Of a DNA stretch of 64,000 nucleotides, positions 52,583 through 61,820 are shown one piece after another. Made by a program: the position numbers and the translations under genes. Source of the stretch: Candidatus Manganitrophaceae bacterium (lineage in GTDB: Bacteria > Nitrospirota > Nitrospiria > SBBL01 > JAADHI01); the NCBI GenBank assembly GCA_012960925.1, contig DUAG01000043.1:1-64000 (forward strand), read 5' to 3'. The notes beneath the pieces were generated by a model. It was not told the DNA's origin and ran no database searches. It saw only the letters and a list, made by a program, of their open reading frames with translations. How positions within the stretch are numbered: the stretch's first letter is position 1; each line of letters starts with the position of its first letter.

Positions 52583-53833
52583 ATGAAAATACTTGTTGTG
52601 GGCGGCGGGGGGAGAGAGCATGTTTTGGTCTGGAAGATTGCTCAGAGCCCTCGTGTCACGCATCTCTATTGTGCCCCTGGAAATGCGGGGATGGCCCCTT
52701 TGGCGGAGTGCGTCGATATCAAGGCCGATGATGTCGCGGGCCTTCTTCGATTTGCGAAAGAGAAAGAGATTGACTTGTGCGTGGTGGGCCCGGAAATTCC
52801 CCTCTCCCTGGGGATCGTTGATCAGTTTGAAGCGGCGGGACGACGGATTTTCGGGCCGCGTCGGGCGGCATCTGAAATAGAAACGAGCAAGGTTTTTTCG
52901 AAAACACTGATGGAAAAATATGGTATTCCGACCCCCGCGGCCAGGGTGGTTTCAATCGAGGAAGCCATTCAAAGAGTGTCCACACTCCCGATGCCTGTGG
53001 TTTTGAAGGTGGAGGGCCTTGCTGCCGGAAAAGGAGTTGTAGTGGCCAGGACGCCGGAAGAGGCGATGGAAGGACTTGGGCGCTTTAAGGCGATGGGGCC
53101 GGCTGCTTCTCAAATCATTCTGGAGGAATATATGGAAGGGCTGGAGGTCTCTTTTTTTGTTGTGACAGATGGAACTGTGGCCCTTCCTCTGGCCGCTTCC
53201 CATGATCACAAGCAGGTATTGGATGGAGATCACGGACCAAACACCGGCGGTATGGGGGCAGTTTCTCCCACGCCAAGGCTGAGCGATGAGATTGAAGCGG
53301 AGATTATGTCGAAGGTGATCACGCCGATACTTCAGGGCCTTTCCAGCGAGGGAACCCCCTACCAGGGGGTTCTTTATGCGGGTCTGATGCTGAGCCCTGA
53401 GGGAATCAGGGTTCTGGAGTTTAATGCCCGTTGGGGAGACCCTGAGGCCCAGGCAATCCTGCCGCGGCTGAAAACAGACTGGCTTGAGGTGATGCAGGCG
53501 ACGTTGGATCACCGCCTTGACGAGATAAAACTTGAGTGGAAGGAGGCGGCAGCGACCTGTGTGGTCTTGGCCTCTGAAGGCTATCCGGGTAGTTATCGCA
53601 AGGGAGAGGTGATTTCAGGCCTGGAGAATATTGATCTTTCTGATACTTTTATTTTCCACGCGGGAACGGAGCGGGAAGGAGCGCGCTGGCTTACGAGGGG
53701 CGGGCGAGTCCTTGGGGTCACGGCCCTGGGCGCGACCCTTGCTGAATCCCGCCAGAGAGCCTATCAGGCAATTGATCAGATTTCTTTTCCGGGGATGCAC
53801 TTTCGGAACGATATCGGTGCCACGGCGGACTGA
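52583..53833 (+). CDS. purD: Phosphoribosylamine-glycine ligase
   Basis: 416 residues of ATP-grasp type. The start is ATG 52583 after AAGGAAA; a frame extending upstream runs through R2 and is not used. VVGGGGREHVLVWKIAQSP, PSLGIVDQFEAAGR-like and KVEGLAAGKGVVVA and LEEYMEGLEVSFF are family signatures. Makes glycinamide ribonucleotide. A common purHD order with a repeat in between. Confidence 0.96.
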   Translation: MKILVVGGGGREHVLVWKIAQSPRVTHLYCAPGNAGMAPLAECVDIKADDVAGLLRFAKEKEIDLCVVGPEIPLSLGIVDQFEAAGRRIFGPRRAASEIETSKVFSKTLMEKYGIPTPAARVVSIEEAIQRVSTLPMPVVLKVEGLAAGKGVVVARTPEEAMEGLGRFKAMGPAASQIILEEYMEGLEVSFFVVTDGTVALPLAASHDHKQVLDGDHGPNTGGMGAVSPTPRLSDEIEAEIMSKVITPILQGLSSEGTPYQGVLYAGLMLSPEGIRVLEFNARWGDPEAQAILPRLKTDWLEVMQATLDHRLDEIKLEWKEAAATCVVLASEGYPGSYRKGEVISGLENIDLSDTFIFHAGTEREGARWLTRGGRVLGVTALGATLAESRQRAYQAIDQISFPGMHFRNDIGATAD

Positions 53834-53863
53834 AGGAAGATGGGCGTCCTGTCCTGATGAACC

Positions 53864-54523
53864 ATGAAAAAGCGGATACCGATTGATCCAGGTAGTCCCG
53901 ATCCCAAAATTCTTGCCACTCTTGGCAGGGTGATCCGGAAGGGGGGTGTCGTTGCCTTTCCGACAGACACCTACTATGGTCTGGCCGTCAACCCCTTTGA
54001 TACGGACGCACTTGTCCGGCTTTTTGAGATGAAGGGCCGGGATCGTTCAAATCCGATTCTCCTTCTGGTTTCATCAGTAGAAATGCTACAACCTCTGGTG
54101 GCGGAAATACTCCCGCTTGCAAAGAAGGCAATGGCGCGGTTCTGGCCCGGACCGCTGACGCTCGTGTTTAAAGGGGCGAGAGAACTGCCGGATCTTTTGA
54201 TGGGAGGGACCGGGAAAATCGGCATCCGCATTCCTGACGCGAGGCTGGCGATCCTTTTGATCGAAGCGGTCGGTCTTCCAATCACAGCGACGAGTGCTAA
54301 CCTTTCAGGAAGAAATAACCCGGGGTCTGCCGCAGATGTTGAGGCGATGTTGTCACCGGATATCAGGAAGATAAAAAATGTTCTGCACATCCTGGATGGC
54401 GGTCTATGTGGCCTGACGCTGCCATCCACAGTGCTGGATGTGTCGGAATCTGATCCCAGGGTCTTGAGGGAGGGGGCGATCTCAAGGCAAAGATTGAGAG
54501 AGGGTTTGGGTATTCTGGTCTGA
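53864..54523 (+). CDS. tsaC: L-threonylcarbamoyladenylate synthase
   Basis: 219 residues, Sua5/YrdC/YwlC family, making the threonylcarbamoyl-AMP intermediate for t6A modification of tRNA. VVAFPTDTYYGLAVNPFDTDAL, KGRDRSNPILLLV, RFWPGPLTLVFK and ITATSANLSGRNNP are conserved. The short (YrdC-only) form without the Sua5 C-terminal domain. Converges with the fmdB-like gene 10 bases downstream. Confidence 0.95.
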   Translation: MKKRIPIDPGSPDPKILATLGRVIRKGGVVAFPTDTYYGLAVNPFDTDALVRLFEMKGRDRSNPILLLVSSVEMLQPLVAEILPLAKKAMARFWPGPLTLVFKGARELPDLLMGGTGKIGIRIPDARLAILLIEAVGLPITATSANLSGRNNPGSAADVEAMLSPDIRKIKNVLHILDGGLCGLTLPSTVLDVSESDPRVLREGAISRQRLREGLGILV

Positions 54524-54533
54524 GAGTGCCGTT

Positions 54534-54824
54534 TTAGTCTTTGGATTTTGGTTTGGCGGGGGTTTCTTTTTTTTTCTTTTCTGCAACGGGAGCGGCCGCT
54601 TTTTTCTCTCCCTTTGCATCGGAAGGGCCGTCTTTTTTCTTCCTGGCGTAGTCGTTGATATAAAACCCGCTTCCCTTGAAGATCAGTCCGGAAGGGGAAA
54701 CGATTCGATGAACGCTCCCCTCGCAGGTGTCGCAGGAGGTTAAGGGTGGGTCTGACATTTTTTGTAAGATTTCAATACGCTTACTGCAGGTCTCACATTC
54801 ATATTCATAAATCGGCACTACCAT
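54534..54824 (-). CDS. FmdB-family zinc-ribbon protein
   Basis: 96 residues. MVVPIYEYECETCSKRIEILQKMSDPPLTSCDTCEGSVHRI has the FmdB-type putative regulatory zinc ribbon with CxxC pairs (CETC, CDTC). The C-terminus is Lys- and Ala-rich and disordered. These small proteins regulate amidase or formamidase operons in some bacteria; role here unknown. Faces tsaC convergently. Confidence 0.88.
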   Translation of the reverse strand: MVVPIYEYECETCSKRIEILQKMSDPPLTSCDTCEGSVHRIVSPSGLIFKGSGFYINDYARKKKDGPSDAKGEKKAAAPVAEKKKKETPAKPKSKD

Positions 54825-54910
54825 ACCCTCCGTTATTCACAGTTTACCTGTAAAGGTTCAGTTCAATCTCAATAGTTACATTTTCCTATTCAGAGCTTGT
54901 CATTAAATCG

Positions 54911-56104
54911 TTAAGATAAAAGACGAATCGCCTGGTCTATCTTTTCCAGTCCTTTTGCCAGGACATCCTCAGGGGCGGCGTAAGAAATCCTCAAATATCC
55001 TTCGGCACCGAAGGCCACACCGGGTATGGTGGTGACGCCTCCCTCTTCGAGGAGAAATGTGGCCAGGTCAACAGAGCTGAGGATCTCACTCCCTTTGTAC
55101 TTTTTCCCGAGGATCTCTTGTATATTTGGGAAAAGATAAAAACTTCCTGCCGGACGAGGACATCGTATCCCGGGAATCCGGTTTAAGCGATCGACCATAA
55201 ACCGCCTTCTTTGATGAAATATCTCAATCATCGTTTGGATGAAGGGGGCCCCTTCCTTCAGGGCAGCTATGGCAGCTTTTTGGGAGATCGATGTCGGATT
55301 GGATGTGCTTTGACTCTGCACCGTCCCCATTGCACGGACAACCTCTTCCGGTCCGGCGGCGTAGCCGATTCGCCACCCTGTCATCGCGTAGGCCTTGGAG
55401 ATGCCATTGACCACGATCGTTTTACTCTTTAAGTCGGGACTTAAGGAAGCGATACTTGTGTGGCTTATTCCGTCATAGAGAAATTTTTCATAGATTTCAT
55501 CAGAGATAATCCACAAAGGGCTGTTTAAAAGAAGGTCGGCAAAGGCCTCGTAGTGTTTTTCGGTATAAGTTGCGCCGGTCGGATTGGAGGGCGAGTTAAA
55601 GATTATCCCCTTTGTCTTCGGAGACATCGCATCTTTCAATTGATCCGGTGTCATCAAGAAGCCATTTTCTTCCTTCGTCTCGACGATGACGGGAATTGCG
55701 TCATTCAGGAGAACCTGATCCGGATAGGACACCCAGTAGGGCGCAGGAATAATGACCTCGTCTCCCTTTTCAAAAAGGACCTGCGCGATGTTGTACAAGC
55801 TGTGTTTTGCGCCACAGGAGACAATAATTTCATTGTTGGCGTAATCCAGCTCGTTATCTATTTTAAATTTTTGGCGGATAACCTCTTTCAGTTCAAGGCT
55901 TCCTGAAGGAGGGGTGTACTTTGTATAACCCGACCGGATCGCATCGATTCCGGCCCCGGATGCAGGCTCAGGGGTTTGGAAATCAGGCTCTCCAAGACCC
56001 AGATTCACAATATCGATTCCCTGTCCGATCAAAGCTCTCGCTCTGGCGGCCATGGCCATCGTCGGAGAGGGTTTTATTTTACTGATCCGGTTTGCGAGTT
56101 TCAT
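54911..56104 (-). CDS. Pyridoxal-phosphate aminotransferase (aspartate type)
   Basis: 397 residues, class I aminotransferase. The PLP-binding lysine lies in VNGISKAYAMTGWRIGYAAG; FNSPSNPTGATY and SDEIYEKFLYD are further conserved. Aspartate aminotransferase of the Ib subgroup is the most likely identity (LGLGEPDFQTPE and RISYA at the end). Overlaps coaD by 4 bases. Confidence 0.9.
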   Translation of the reverse strand: MKLANRISKIKPSPTMAMAARARALIGQGIDIVNLGLGEPDFQTPEPASGAGIDAIRSGYTKYTPPSGSLELKEVIRQKFKIDNELDYANNEIIVSCGAKHSLYNIAQVLFEKGDEVIIPAPYWVSYPDQVLLNDAIPVIVETKEENGFLMTPDQLKDAMSPKTKGIIFNSPSNPTGATYTEKHYEAFADLLLNSPLWIISDEIYEKFLYDGISHTSIASLSPDLKSKTIVVNGISKAYAMTGWRIGYAAGPEEVVRAMGTVQSQSTSNPTSISQKAAIAALKEGAPFIQTMIEIFHQRRRFMVDRLNRIPGIRCPRPAGSFYLFPNIQEILGKKYKGSEILSSVDLATFLLEEGGVTTIPGVAFGAEGYLRISYAAPEDVLAKGLEKIDQAIRLLS

Positions 56105-56604
56105 GAAGCCTTGCTCCCGTATTTTTCCAGTAATTTTTCTATAACCGGTTTGGGAACAAGGGAGGAGATATTTCCACCGTAGCTGGCGACCTCTTTGATC
56201 AAGGTAGAGGTCAGGTAAGAGTATTCTTCGCTCGGCATCAGGAAGACCGTTTCAATGCTGGAGTCTAGTTTCCGGTTCATGAGGGCCATTTGAAACTCAA
56301 ATTCAAAGTCGGAGACGGCTCGAATCCCTCTGATAATAGCACTGGCCCCCTTTTGGGCGACGTAATCGACGAGGAGCCCGTTAAACGATTCGATGTGCAG
56401 CCCGAGTCCTTTGGTGGCCTGTCGGATCATCTCAAGCCGTTCTACAAGACTGAAAAGGGGTTTTTTCCCGGCATTAGGGGCAATGGCGAGGACAAGGTTT
56501 GGAAAAAGGTGGAGGGCTCGCTTTGCAATATCTAGATGTCCGTTGGTGATCGGATCAAAGGTGCCGGGATAAATAGCTAATTTTGATGCTTCATTTTCTG
56601 CCAT
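56101..56604 (-). CDS. coaD: Phosphopantetheine adenylyltransferase
   Basis: 167 residues. The HxGH nucleotidyltransferase motif is TNGHLDIAKRAL; AIIRGIRAVSDFEFEFQMALMNR and SEEYSYLTSTLIKEVA are diagnostic for CoaD. Catalyses the fourth step of CoA synthesis. Overlaps rsmD by 14 bases; rsmD-coaD is a widespread pair. Confidence 0.96.
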   Translation of the reverse strand: MAENEASKLAIYPGTFDPITNGHLDIAKRALHLFPNLVLAIAPNAGKKPLFSLVERLEMIRQATKGLGLHIESFNGLLVDYVAQKGASAIIRGIRAVSDFEFEFQMALMNRKLDSSIETVFLMPSEEYSYLTSTLIKEVASYGGNISSLVPKPVIEKLLEKYGSKAS

Positions 56605-57133
56605 ATAAAGAAAGGAGGGTCTCTCCGTATTTATATTCTTTTATTAAAAGAAAAGCCCCTATATTCTCCGGAAGAGGCTTTTTTCGGTGGTGCTCAATGA
56701 TTATTTCGCCATCTTCCGCTATGATATCACCCTGTATGAGCCTTGGCAATATCTTTTCAAGCTCCTCACTTACATAGGGAGGATCGATGAAAATAAAGTC
56801 AAAGGACTGTTTCGTCGTTATTAAAAAATCTGACGCAGATTTTTGAATGATCTGATAGCGCCCTTCAAATGGACCCTTGGGGATATTCTTTCGAATGTAA
56901 TGGAGGTGTCTCCTGTCCTGGTCTACAAAGACAACCTGGCGTGCCCCCCGACTCAGCCCCTCGATTCCGACCGAACCGCTCCCGGCATAAAGGTCAAGGA
57001 AAGAAGCCATGATGATTCGATCGGACAGGATGTTGTAAATGGCACCTTTCACCTTGTCAGAAGTTGGACGCATGTTAAGTCCAGGGGGGGCGACCAGCTT
57101 TCGTCCTTTCATCATCCCTGAGATGATACGCAC
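56591..57133 (-). CDS. rsmD: 16S rRNA (guanine-N2)-methyltransferase RsmD
   Basis: 180 residues. MRIISGMMKGRKLVAPPGLNMRPTSDKVKGAIYNIL and the catalytic DPPY motif (FDFIFIDPPYVSE) identify RsmD, which methylates G966 of 16S rRNA. SAM-binding segment: FLDLYAGSGSVGIEGLSRG. Overlaps the coaD start. Confidence 0.95.
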   Translation of the reverse strand: MRIISGMMKGRKLVAPPGLNMRPTSDKVKGAIYNILSDRIIMASFLDLYAGSGSVGIEGLSRGARQVVFVDQDRRHLHYIRKNIPKGPFEGRYQIIQKSASDFLITTKQSFDFIFIDPPYVSEELEKILPRLIQGDIIAEDGEIIIEHHRKKPLPENIGAFLLIKEYKYGETLLSLYGRK

Positions 57134-57264
57134 AGCAAGTCCTCAATATCCAAAAGTCCTTCCACCCATCATCGACTTTTTCCGGGAGGTATGTCCGGAT
57201 CAGGCCAGAGGGTTCTGAAGCATCTTACAGAAGTACAGTCTTGCTCCGCAAGATGCAACACCCA
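57134..57264. other. Region between rsmD and R3 copy c
   Basis: About 130 bases with an inverted pair GCATCTT / AAGATGC around 57219-57255, just ahead of the R3 copy. No gene or promoter recognised, but the leftward rsmD promoter should lie here. Confidence 0.35.
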
Positions 57265-57439
57265 CCCTAATTCTGTGATTGCGGAATTAGAAACCGCCGA
57301 TTCGCCTGAAATGACTGTGTTACCGGCCAACGGACCCCTCACCGTACAGGTGAGTACGCCTCGCTCGCCCTTATGGCCTCTGGCCTTGTCTTTCAGGCGA
57401 CTTGACCGTTTATCCCAAGATCCAACCGCGGATCTTGGG
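57265..57439 (+). repeat. R3 structured repeat, copy c
   Basis: Third copy of the 175-bp repeat. The left hairpin TAATTCTG / CGGAATTA contains a G-T pair and the right one is CCCAAGATC / GATCTTGGG. The inner pair TCGCCTGAAA (57302-57311) and TTTCAGGCGA (57391-57400) is perfect here. It lies 146 bases upstream of cstA in the same orientation as copy a. The apparent open frame 57191-57484 is a product of the repeat. Confidence 0.85.
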
Positions 57440-57585
57440 ATCCGGATGGCGACGGTCTATTTTTGTACAGGGATTCCATTTTGACAACAGTTCATTGTTT
57501 CGATAAGATGTGCTCCTCGTGTTTCGGAGAGGCAGTGCGTGTGCCCTTTCTCCCCGCATCCCCAATGCAAACAGGTCGAATTTGA

Positions 57586-59262
57586 ATGGCTGTTCTGATC
57601 GCTTTAACCGTACTGAGCCTTTTTTACTTTCTGGGTTACCGGGGCTACTCCCGTATTCTGGCAGAGAAGGTCTTCCACCTCTCAAATAAAGAGCAGACGC
57701 CGGCACACAACCCCGCCCTTCGGGATGACTACGACTACATCCCGACCAGCAAACACATCCTCTGGGGCCATCATTATACCTCGATTGCCGGAGCTGCCCC
57801 CATTATCGGGCCGGCGGTCGCCGTGATCTGGGGCTGGTTCCCCGCCCTCTTCTGGGTGGTATTTGGTACGATTTTCATCGGATCGGCACACGATTTTGGC
57901 GCCCTTGTTCTCTCGGCCCGAAATGATGGACGTACGATGGGAGACCTCGCCGCAACCATTGTCACACCGCGGGTTCGGATTCTTTTTCAGATCATTATCT
58001 ATTTCCTGGTCTGGATTGTCCTGGCGGTCTTTGCCTTTGCCATCGGTGTTCTTTTCCACAAATACCAAGCCTCCGTCATCCCGGTTAATTTTGAAATTAT
58101 TGTCGCCCTCATCATCGGGACTCTCTTTCACAAGAAAAAAGGCGGGATTTTTATCCCTTCTATTATTGCATTGATTTCCCTTTATGCCATGGTGGCCGTT
58201 GGGATCGCGGTCCCGGTTTCTCTGGAACCGCTTGTCGGTCCTGGAGAAAATCCGATCACCGCCTGGGCAATCATCCTCCTGATTTACGCAGCCATCGCGA
58301 GCCTCCTTCCGGTCTGGCTCCTTCTTCAGCCTCGTGATTATATCAATTCACATCAGTTGATTGTGGGGCTGGTTGCCCTAGTGCTGGGCTTGATTTTTTT
58401 AAACCCGGAAATGAATGCGCCTGCGTTCAACCTTCATCCGGTGGGAGCGCCACCCCTTTTCCCGGTCATCTTCGTCACGATTGCCTGTGGTGCGATCTCC
58501 GGATTTCACGGCCTGGTCGCAAGCGGAACAACCTCGAAACAGTTGGATAAGATGGAAGACGCCCGCTTCATCGGCTATGGTGGGATGTTGGGAGAGGGGG
58601 CGCTGGCACTCATTGCGACGCTGGCGGTCGCGGCCGGACTCCCCGACTGGTCGAGCCACTATGCCTCATGGAATGCCTCTGGGATCAATGCCATTGCCAA
58701 CTTTGTGACGGGTGCGGGAACCTTTCTGGAGGCGCTGGCCCTCCCGACCGACTGGGCACAAGCGGTTGTTGCCGTCCTTGCCATTTCTTTTGCGGCAACC
58801 TCGATGGACACCGGCGCGCGGATTCAGCGGCTGGTTGTTTCCGAATTGGGAGCGGCCTTAAACATCCCGATTTTAAAAAACCGTTTTATCGCGACGCTGG
58901 TCGCGGTCGGCCCGGCAATTCCGCTTGTGATGGCCGGGCCGAAGGTCTGGGTTCCCCTCTGGCTCCTCTTCGGGACGACGAATCAACTCATCGGCGGTAT
59001 GACCCTCCTGGTCCTTGTCGTCTACCTTTACCGGGCAAAGCGCCCAGTCCTCCATTTTGCCATCCCGATGGTTTTCCTGGTCACCATGACCACCGGCGCA
59101 ATGGTTTACAATATTATCAGCTGGAGCAGACAACTCGGAGTGGAAGGCGCATCTTCCAATCTCCTGACGGTTTTGATTGGTTCGGCCATCCTGATCCTTG
59201 AAATCTGGATGATTGTTGAGACGGTTCTGATCCTCCGAAAACTCCGAGCTGATCGGAAATAA
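57586..59262 (+). CDS. cstA: Carbon starvation protein CstA family transporter
   Basis: 558-residue integral membrane protein of the short CstA form. The sequence ILWGHHYTSIAGAAPIIGPAVAVIWGW is highly conserved, as are SAHDFGALVLSARNDGRTMGDLA and CGAISGFHGLVASGTTSKQLDKMEDARFIGYG. About 14 membrane helices. CstA proteins take up peptides or pyruvate under carbon limitation. No adjacent two-component genes; R3 copy c lies upstream. Confidence 0.93.
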   Translation: MAVLIALTVLSLFYFLGYRGYSRILAEKVFHLSNKEQTPAHNPALRDDYDYIPTSKHILWGHHYTSIAGAAPIIGPAVAVIWGWFPALFWVVFGTIFIGSAHDFGALVLSARNDGRTMGDLAATIVTPRVRILFQIIIYFLVWIVLAVFAFAIGVLFHKYQASVIPVNFEIIVALIIGTLFHKKKGGIFIPSIIALISLYAMVAVGIAVPVSLEPLVGPGENPITAWAIILLIYAAIASLLPVWLLLQPRDYINSHQLIVGLVALVLGLIFLNPEMNAPAFNLHPVGAPPLFPVIFVTIACGAISGFHGLVASGTTSKQLDKMEDARFIGYGGMLGEGALALIATLAVAAGLPDWSSHYASWNASGINAIANFVTGAGTFLEALALPTDWAQAVVAVLAISFAATSMDTGARIQRLVVSELGAALNIPILKNRFIATLVAVGPAIPLVMAGPKVWVPLWLLFGTTNQLIGGMTLLVLVVYLYRAKRPVLHFAIPMVFLVTMTTGAMVYNIISWSRQLGVEGASSNLLTVLIGSAILILEIWMIVETVLILRKLRADRK

Positions 59263-59652
59263 GACCCGCCTATATCTCGTGTGGCACACAAATACGGCAT
59301 AATAAAGTGTATAAATGTGTCCACAAGGTTATACAGCTTTAGAGTGCAAATATACTCCAGGCTCAAGTCATCAAACCCCTCTCCCCGAGGGGAAGCAAAG
59401 AACAATTCCTTAATCTCTTCTTCTGAATGGTCGTACGAAGTGTCAAAAATAGTAGACAAATCCACACAATAGAACTGATTAAAGTTTTTATATTTCAATA
59501 GGTTAAGTTTGGCATGGAATATGCTCTGTTTATACCATGGTAGCGTAGACGCGGGAGATCGCTTCAAGAAGAAGCCTTGGGGCATTCAGGCGCTTGGGAA
59601 CCATGGGGAACGGTGTGTCGGTGATCCGGCAAACCGGAAAGGAGAGAAATCC
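59263..59652. other. Intergenic region upstream of the CBS genes
   Basis: 390 bases without a supported gene. A minus-strand open frame here (about 59160-59585) has protein-like stretches such as SLEYICTLKLYNLVDTFIH, but no ribosome-binding site and no known family, and it runs over the cstA 3' end. The one strong signal is the sigma-54 type promoter at 59510-59525. Confidence 0.5.
59510..59525 (+). promoter_or_regulatory. Sigma-54 (RpoN) type promoter
   Basis: TGGCATGGAATATGCT fits the consensus TGGCACG-N4-TTGCW with GG and GC separated by the required 10 bases. It lies about 130 bases before the first CBS-domain gene. rpoN and a GAFTGA activator are encoded in the window, and no comparable site was found for other genes here. 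Confidence 0.6.
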
Positions 59653-60111
59653 ATGCAGAGATTGGCTTTTCGTGTCGGGGGTAAAAGCATGACGGATATG
59701 AATGCTGACCACACGATGGAAAGAAAGGTGATTTCCTACGGGAAGAATGCCTATTGCCACGAACTGGCAGAGATCTTGTTTAATAGAGGTTTTGGCAGTA
59801 TCCCGATCGTTGATCATGAGCGGATCCTGATTGGGCTTGTGAGTGAATACGACATCTTGAATGCCTTGATGAAAGGGATGGATTTACGCGGGACGCTTGC
59901 GCAGGAGGTCATGACACAACCGGCAATATCGGTTCGAGAGGATACGCCGATTGCAGATGTGATCACCCTCCTTCAATCCCGACATCTCATTCGAGTCCCC
60001 GTTGTTGATCATGAAGGAAAGTTAAGCGGAATTATAGCACGTAGGGATATTCTCAAGTGCTATATCAAGTCAAGGTTTGGGCCGCTTCCCGGTTTCCGTC
60101 ATAATGTTTGA
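59653..60111 (+). CDS. CBS-domain pair protein 1
   Basis: 152 residues from ATG 59653 after AAGGAGAG. Two CBS motifs: VISYGKNAYCHELAEILFNRGFGSIPIVD and AISVREDTPIADVITLLQSRHLIRVPVVD, so one Bateman module that binds adenine nucleotides or similar ligands. The GGKSMTDM and VMTQPA starts resemble other stand-alone CBS proteins. Likely under sigma-54 control. A close paralogue follows 72 bases downstream. Confidence 0.92.
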   Translation: MQRLAFRVGGKSMTDMNADHTMERKVISYGKNAYCHELAEILFNRGFGSIPIVDHERILIGLVSEYDILNALMKGMDLRGTLAQEVMTQPAISVREDTPIADVITLLQSRHLIRVPVVDHEGKLSGIIARRDILKCYIKSRFGPLPGFRHNV

Positions 60112-60183
60112 CCCCGGAGCGAAAGGGCTCTCCGTTCTTGTCGGGAGGTCTCAGGGAGAGATACAATTCAAAGGAGATGAGTG

Positions 60184-60630
60184 ATGCGGCGAATAGATTT
60201 TCGTGTGGGTGGAAAAAGTATGACGGAGGTGACCGCCTCCCATGTCATGGAAAGAGATGTATTCTCCTGCGGGGGAGAGACCTCCTGTGATGACATGGCG
60301 GAAACGCTTGTTAAAGAGGGTTTCGGGAGTCTCCCGATTGTTGAGGATGATTCGACCTTGATCGGGCTTGTGAGCGAATACGACATTTTGGATGCCCTGA
60401 TGAAGGGGAAATATCTACTCAAGACCCCTGCATCAGAGGTCATGACCCAACCTGTTGTATCTATTAATGAGTCAACCCCGATAAAAGAAGTGATCGCCCT
60501 CCTTCAGTCTCGTCACCTCATCCGTGTGCCCGTGGTCGACCATGAAGGGAGACTCATAGGACTTGTTGCTCGTAGGGATATTATTGGATGTTATCTAGAA
60601 ACAAGCTTGGGTCCACAGCCGGTTTTTTAA
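60184..60630 (+). CDS. CBS-domain pair protein 2 (tandem paralogue)
   Basis: 148 residues from ATG 60184 with AAAGGAG upstream. Same layout as the preceding gene (FRVGGKSMT start, EVMTQPV, LLQSRHLIRVPVVDHEG, and ARRDI near the end), so the pair arose by tandem duplication. Differences concentrate in the first CBS motif (FSCGGETSCDDMAETLVKEGFGSL). Possibly forms heterodimers with protein 1; this is inference. Confidence 0.92.
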   Translation: MRRIDFRVGGKSMTEVTASHVMERDVFSCGGETSCDDMAETLVKEGFGSLPIVEDDSTLIGLVSEYDILDALMKGKYLLKTPASEVMTQPVVSINESTPIKEVIALLQSRHLIRVPVVDHEGRLIGLVARRDIIGCYLETSLGPQPVF

Positions 60631-60786
60631 TAACATTTAATCGAGGAAGAAATTTGGAAAGTGGTCGCGTACCGCACAAAGGGTCACATGGGAAAAGGCC
60701 TGGAGTTCGTGATCATATAGGAAGTTGAGCGTTCACTTGAGAAGCGATAAACCTTCAGCCCGATCGAGGTTGGAGAGGAGGATCGT

Positions 60787-61239
60787 ATGCCGATTCGAAC
60801 GCTATTGGTCCCTACCGATTTTTCCGAGTTATCAAACGCGGCGGTCGACTTCGCATTTTTAATGTGCGAAGAGATGCGACCCAGTATAATCTTTCTATAT
60901 ATAGATGAATGGCCTGATCATTCGGACGTGGAGGCCCCCCTCCATAACGAGTATGGCATCTACAAAAAAGATGAGGCGAACGCGTTGTTAAATGACTTGG
61001 TTCAGAGGGCGGAAGATCAAGGTCTGAGGGGAAGCAAGGTCTTGGTCGACGGAATCCCGTCTGCCGAGATTATCCGAACGGCCATAGAACGAAAGGCTGA
61101 CCTGATTGTGATCGGAACACATGGAAAAACCGGCCTCACGCATATCATGATTGGTCGTCAGGCCGGCCAGGTGGTCCGGGAATCCCCTTGCCCAGTCGTT
61201 ACAGTGAAGAGTCCGAAGCACGAATATCCGCAGATCTGA
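60787..61239 (+). CDS. Universal stress protein (UspA family), copy 2
   Basis: 150 residues, UspA fold, ATG preceded by GAGAGGAGGAT. Nearly the same sequence as the protein at 23339-23791 (TLLVPTDFSELSNAAVDFAFLM, GTHGKTGLTHIMIGRQAGQVVRESPCPVVTV). ATP-binding residues in the GTHGKTG and RESPCPV region. Grouped with the CBS-domain genes; a shared stress role is plausible. Confidence 0.93.
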   Translation: MPIRTLLVPTDFSELSNAAVDFAFLMCEEMRPSIIFLYIDEWPDHSDVEAPLHNEYGIYKKDEANALLNDLVQRAEDQGLRGSKVLVDGIPSAEIIRTAIERKADLIVIGTHGKTGLTHIMIGRQAGQVVRESPCPVVTVKSPKHEYPQI

Positions 61240-61382
61240 GAAAAAAAACATCCTAGAAAAGGAGTATAATTATCTATGGAGAGCGGGGACAAGTCTCTGG
61301 AGTAAGGGGGAGCGCTATCATCAGAATGGTCCACAATCGGATTTGCTTAAGGGATTATTTAAAGATAGAGGACAAGATAAAG

Positions 61383-61793
61383 GTGAAAATTCGAAGAACT
61401 TTACTGGTCATGTTCATGGCAGCGGTGGTTTTTTTTACACTCCCATCTCCCTCAAGGGCAGAGGGGTCTCCGGTTGAGGTCATTATTCAAGTGGATGAAG
61501 AAGGCTTCCGCGATTCAGAGGGCAGGTCCTTCGGTAACCGCATAGAGGTTCCCGAGGGACGAGCAATAAAACTTATATTTGAACATGTGGGAAAACCGGG
61601 CGTCGAACATGCCTTTGTCCTCCTATTTGATTCTGATGAAGAAATTGAAAGTGGAACGATCTCTACTGTACATAAACGGACGCACATTGAATTTAAGACG
61701 GGCGACGCAGGTGAAACATATGACGTCTTTTGCGTTATCGTCGATTGTGATGGAATGGAACACCTTACGGATCTTGTGATCGTGGCAACCTAA
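61383..61793 (+). CDS. Exported cupredoxin-like protein
   Basis: 137 residues from GTG 61383. A signal peptide (TLLVMFMAAVVFFTLPSPSRAEG) precedes a small beta domain with EVIIQVDEEGF, IEVPEGRAIKLIFEHVGKPGVEHAF and GETYDVFCVIVDCDGMEHL. The His-x-Cys-x-Met/His placement fits a periplasmic blue-copper-like fold, but copper binding is uncertain. Next to a c-type cytochrome gene; both are probably exported electron carriers. A longer frame from 61326 is possible. Confidence 0.65.
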   Translation: MKIRRTLLVMFMAAVVFFTLPSPSRAEGSPVEVIIQVDEEGFRDSEGRSFGNRIEVPEGRAIKLIFEHVGKPGVEHAFVLLFDSDEEIESGTISTVHKRTHIEFKTGDAGETYDVFCVIVDCDGMEHLTDLVIVAT

Positions 61794-61820
61794 GCGCCTT
61801 TTACCCCTACGAAGAGAATC

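Noticed and set aside
59106-59585. 159-residue minus-strand frame overlapping the cstA 3' end
   Set aside because: No ribosome-binding site or family; it overlaps cstA antisense, and the sigma-54 promoter lies within it.
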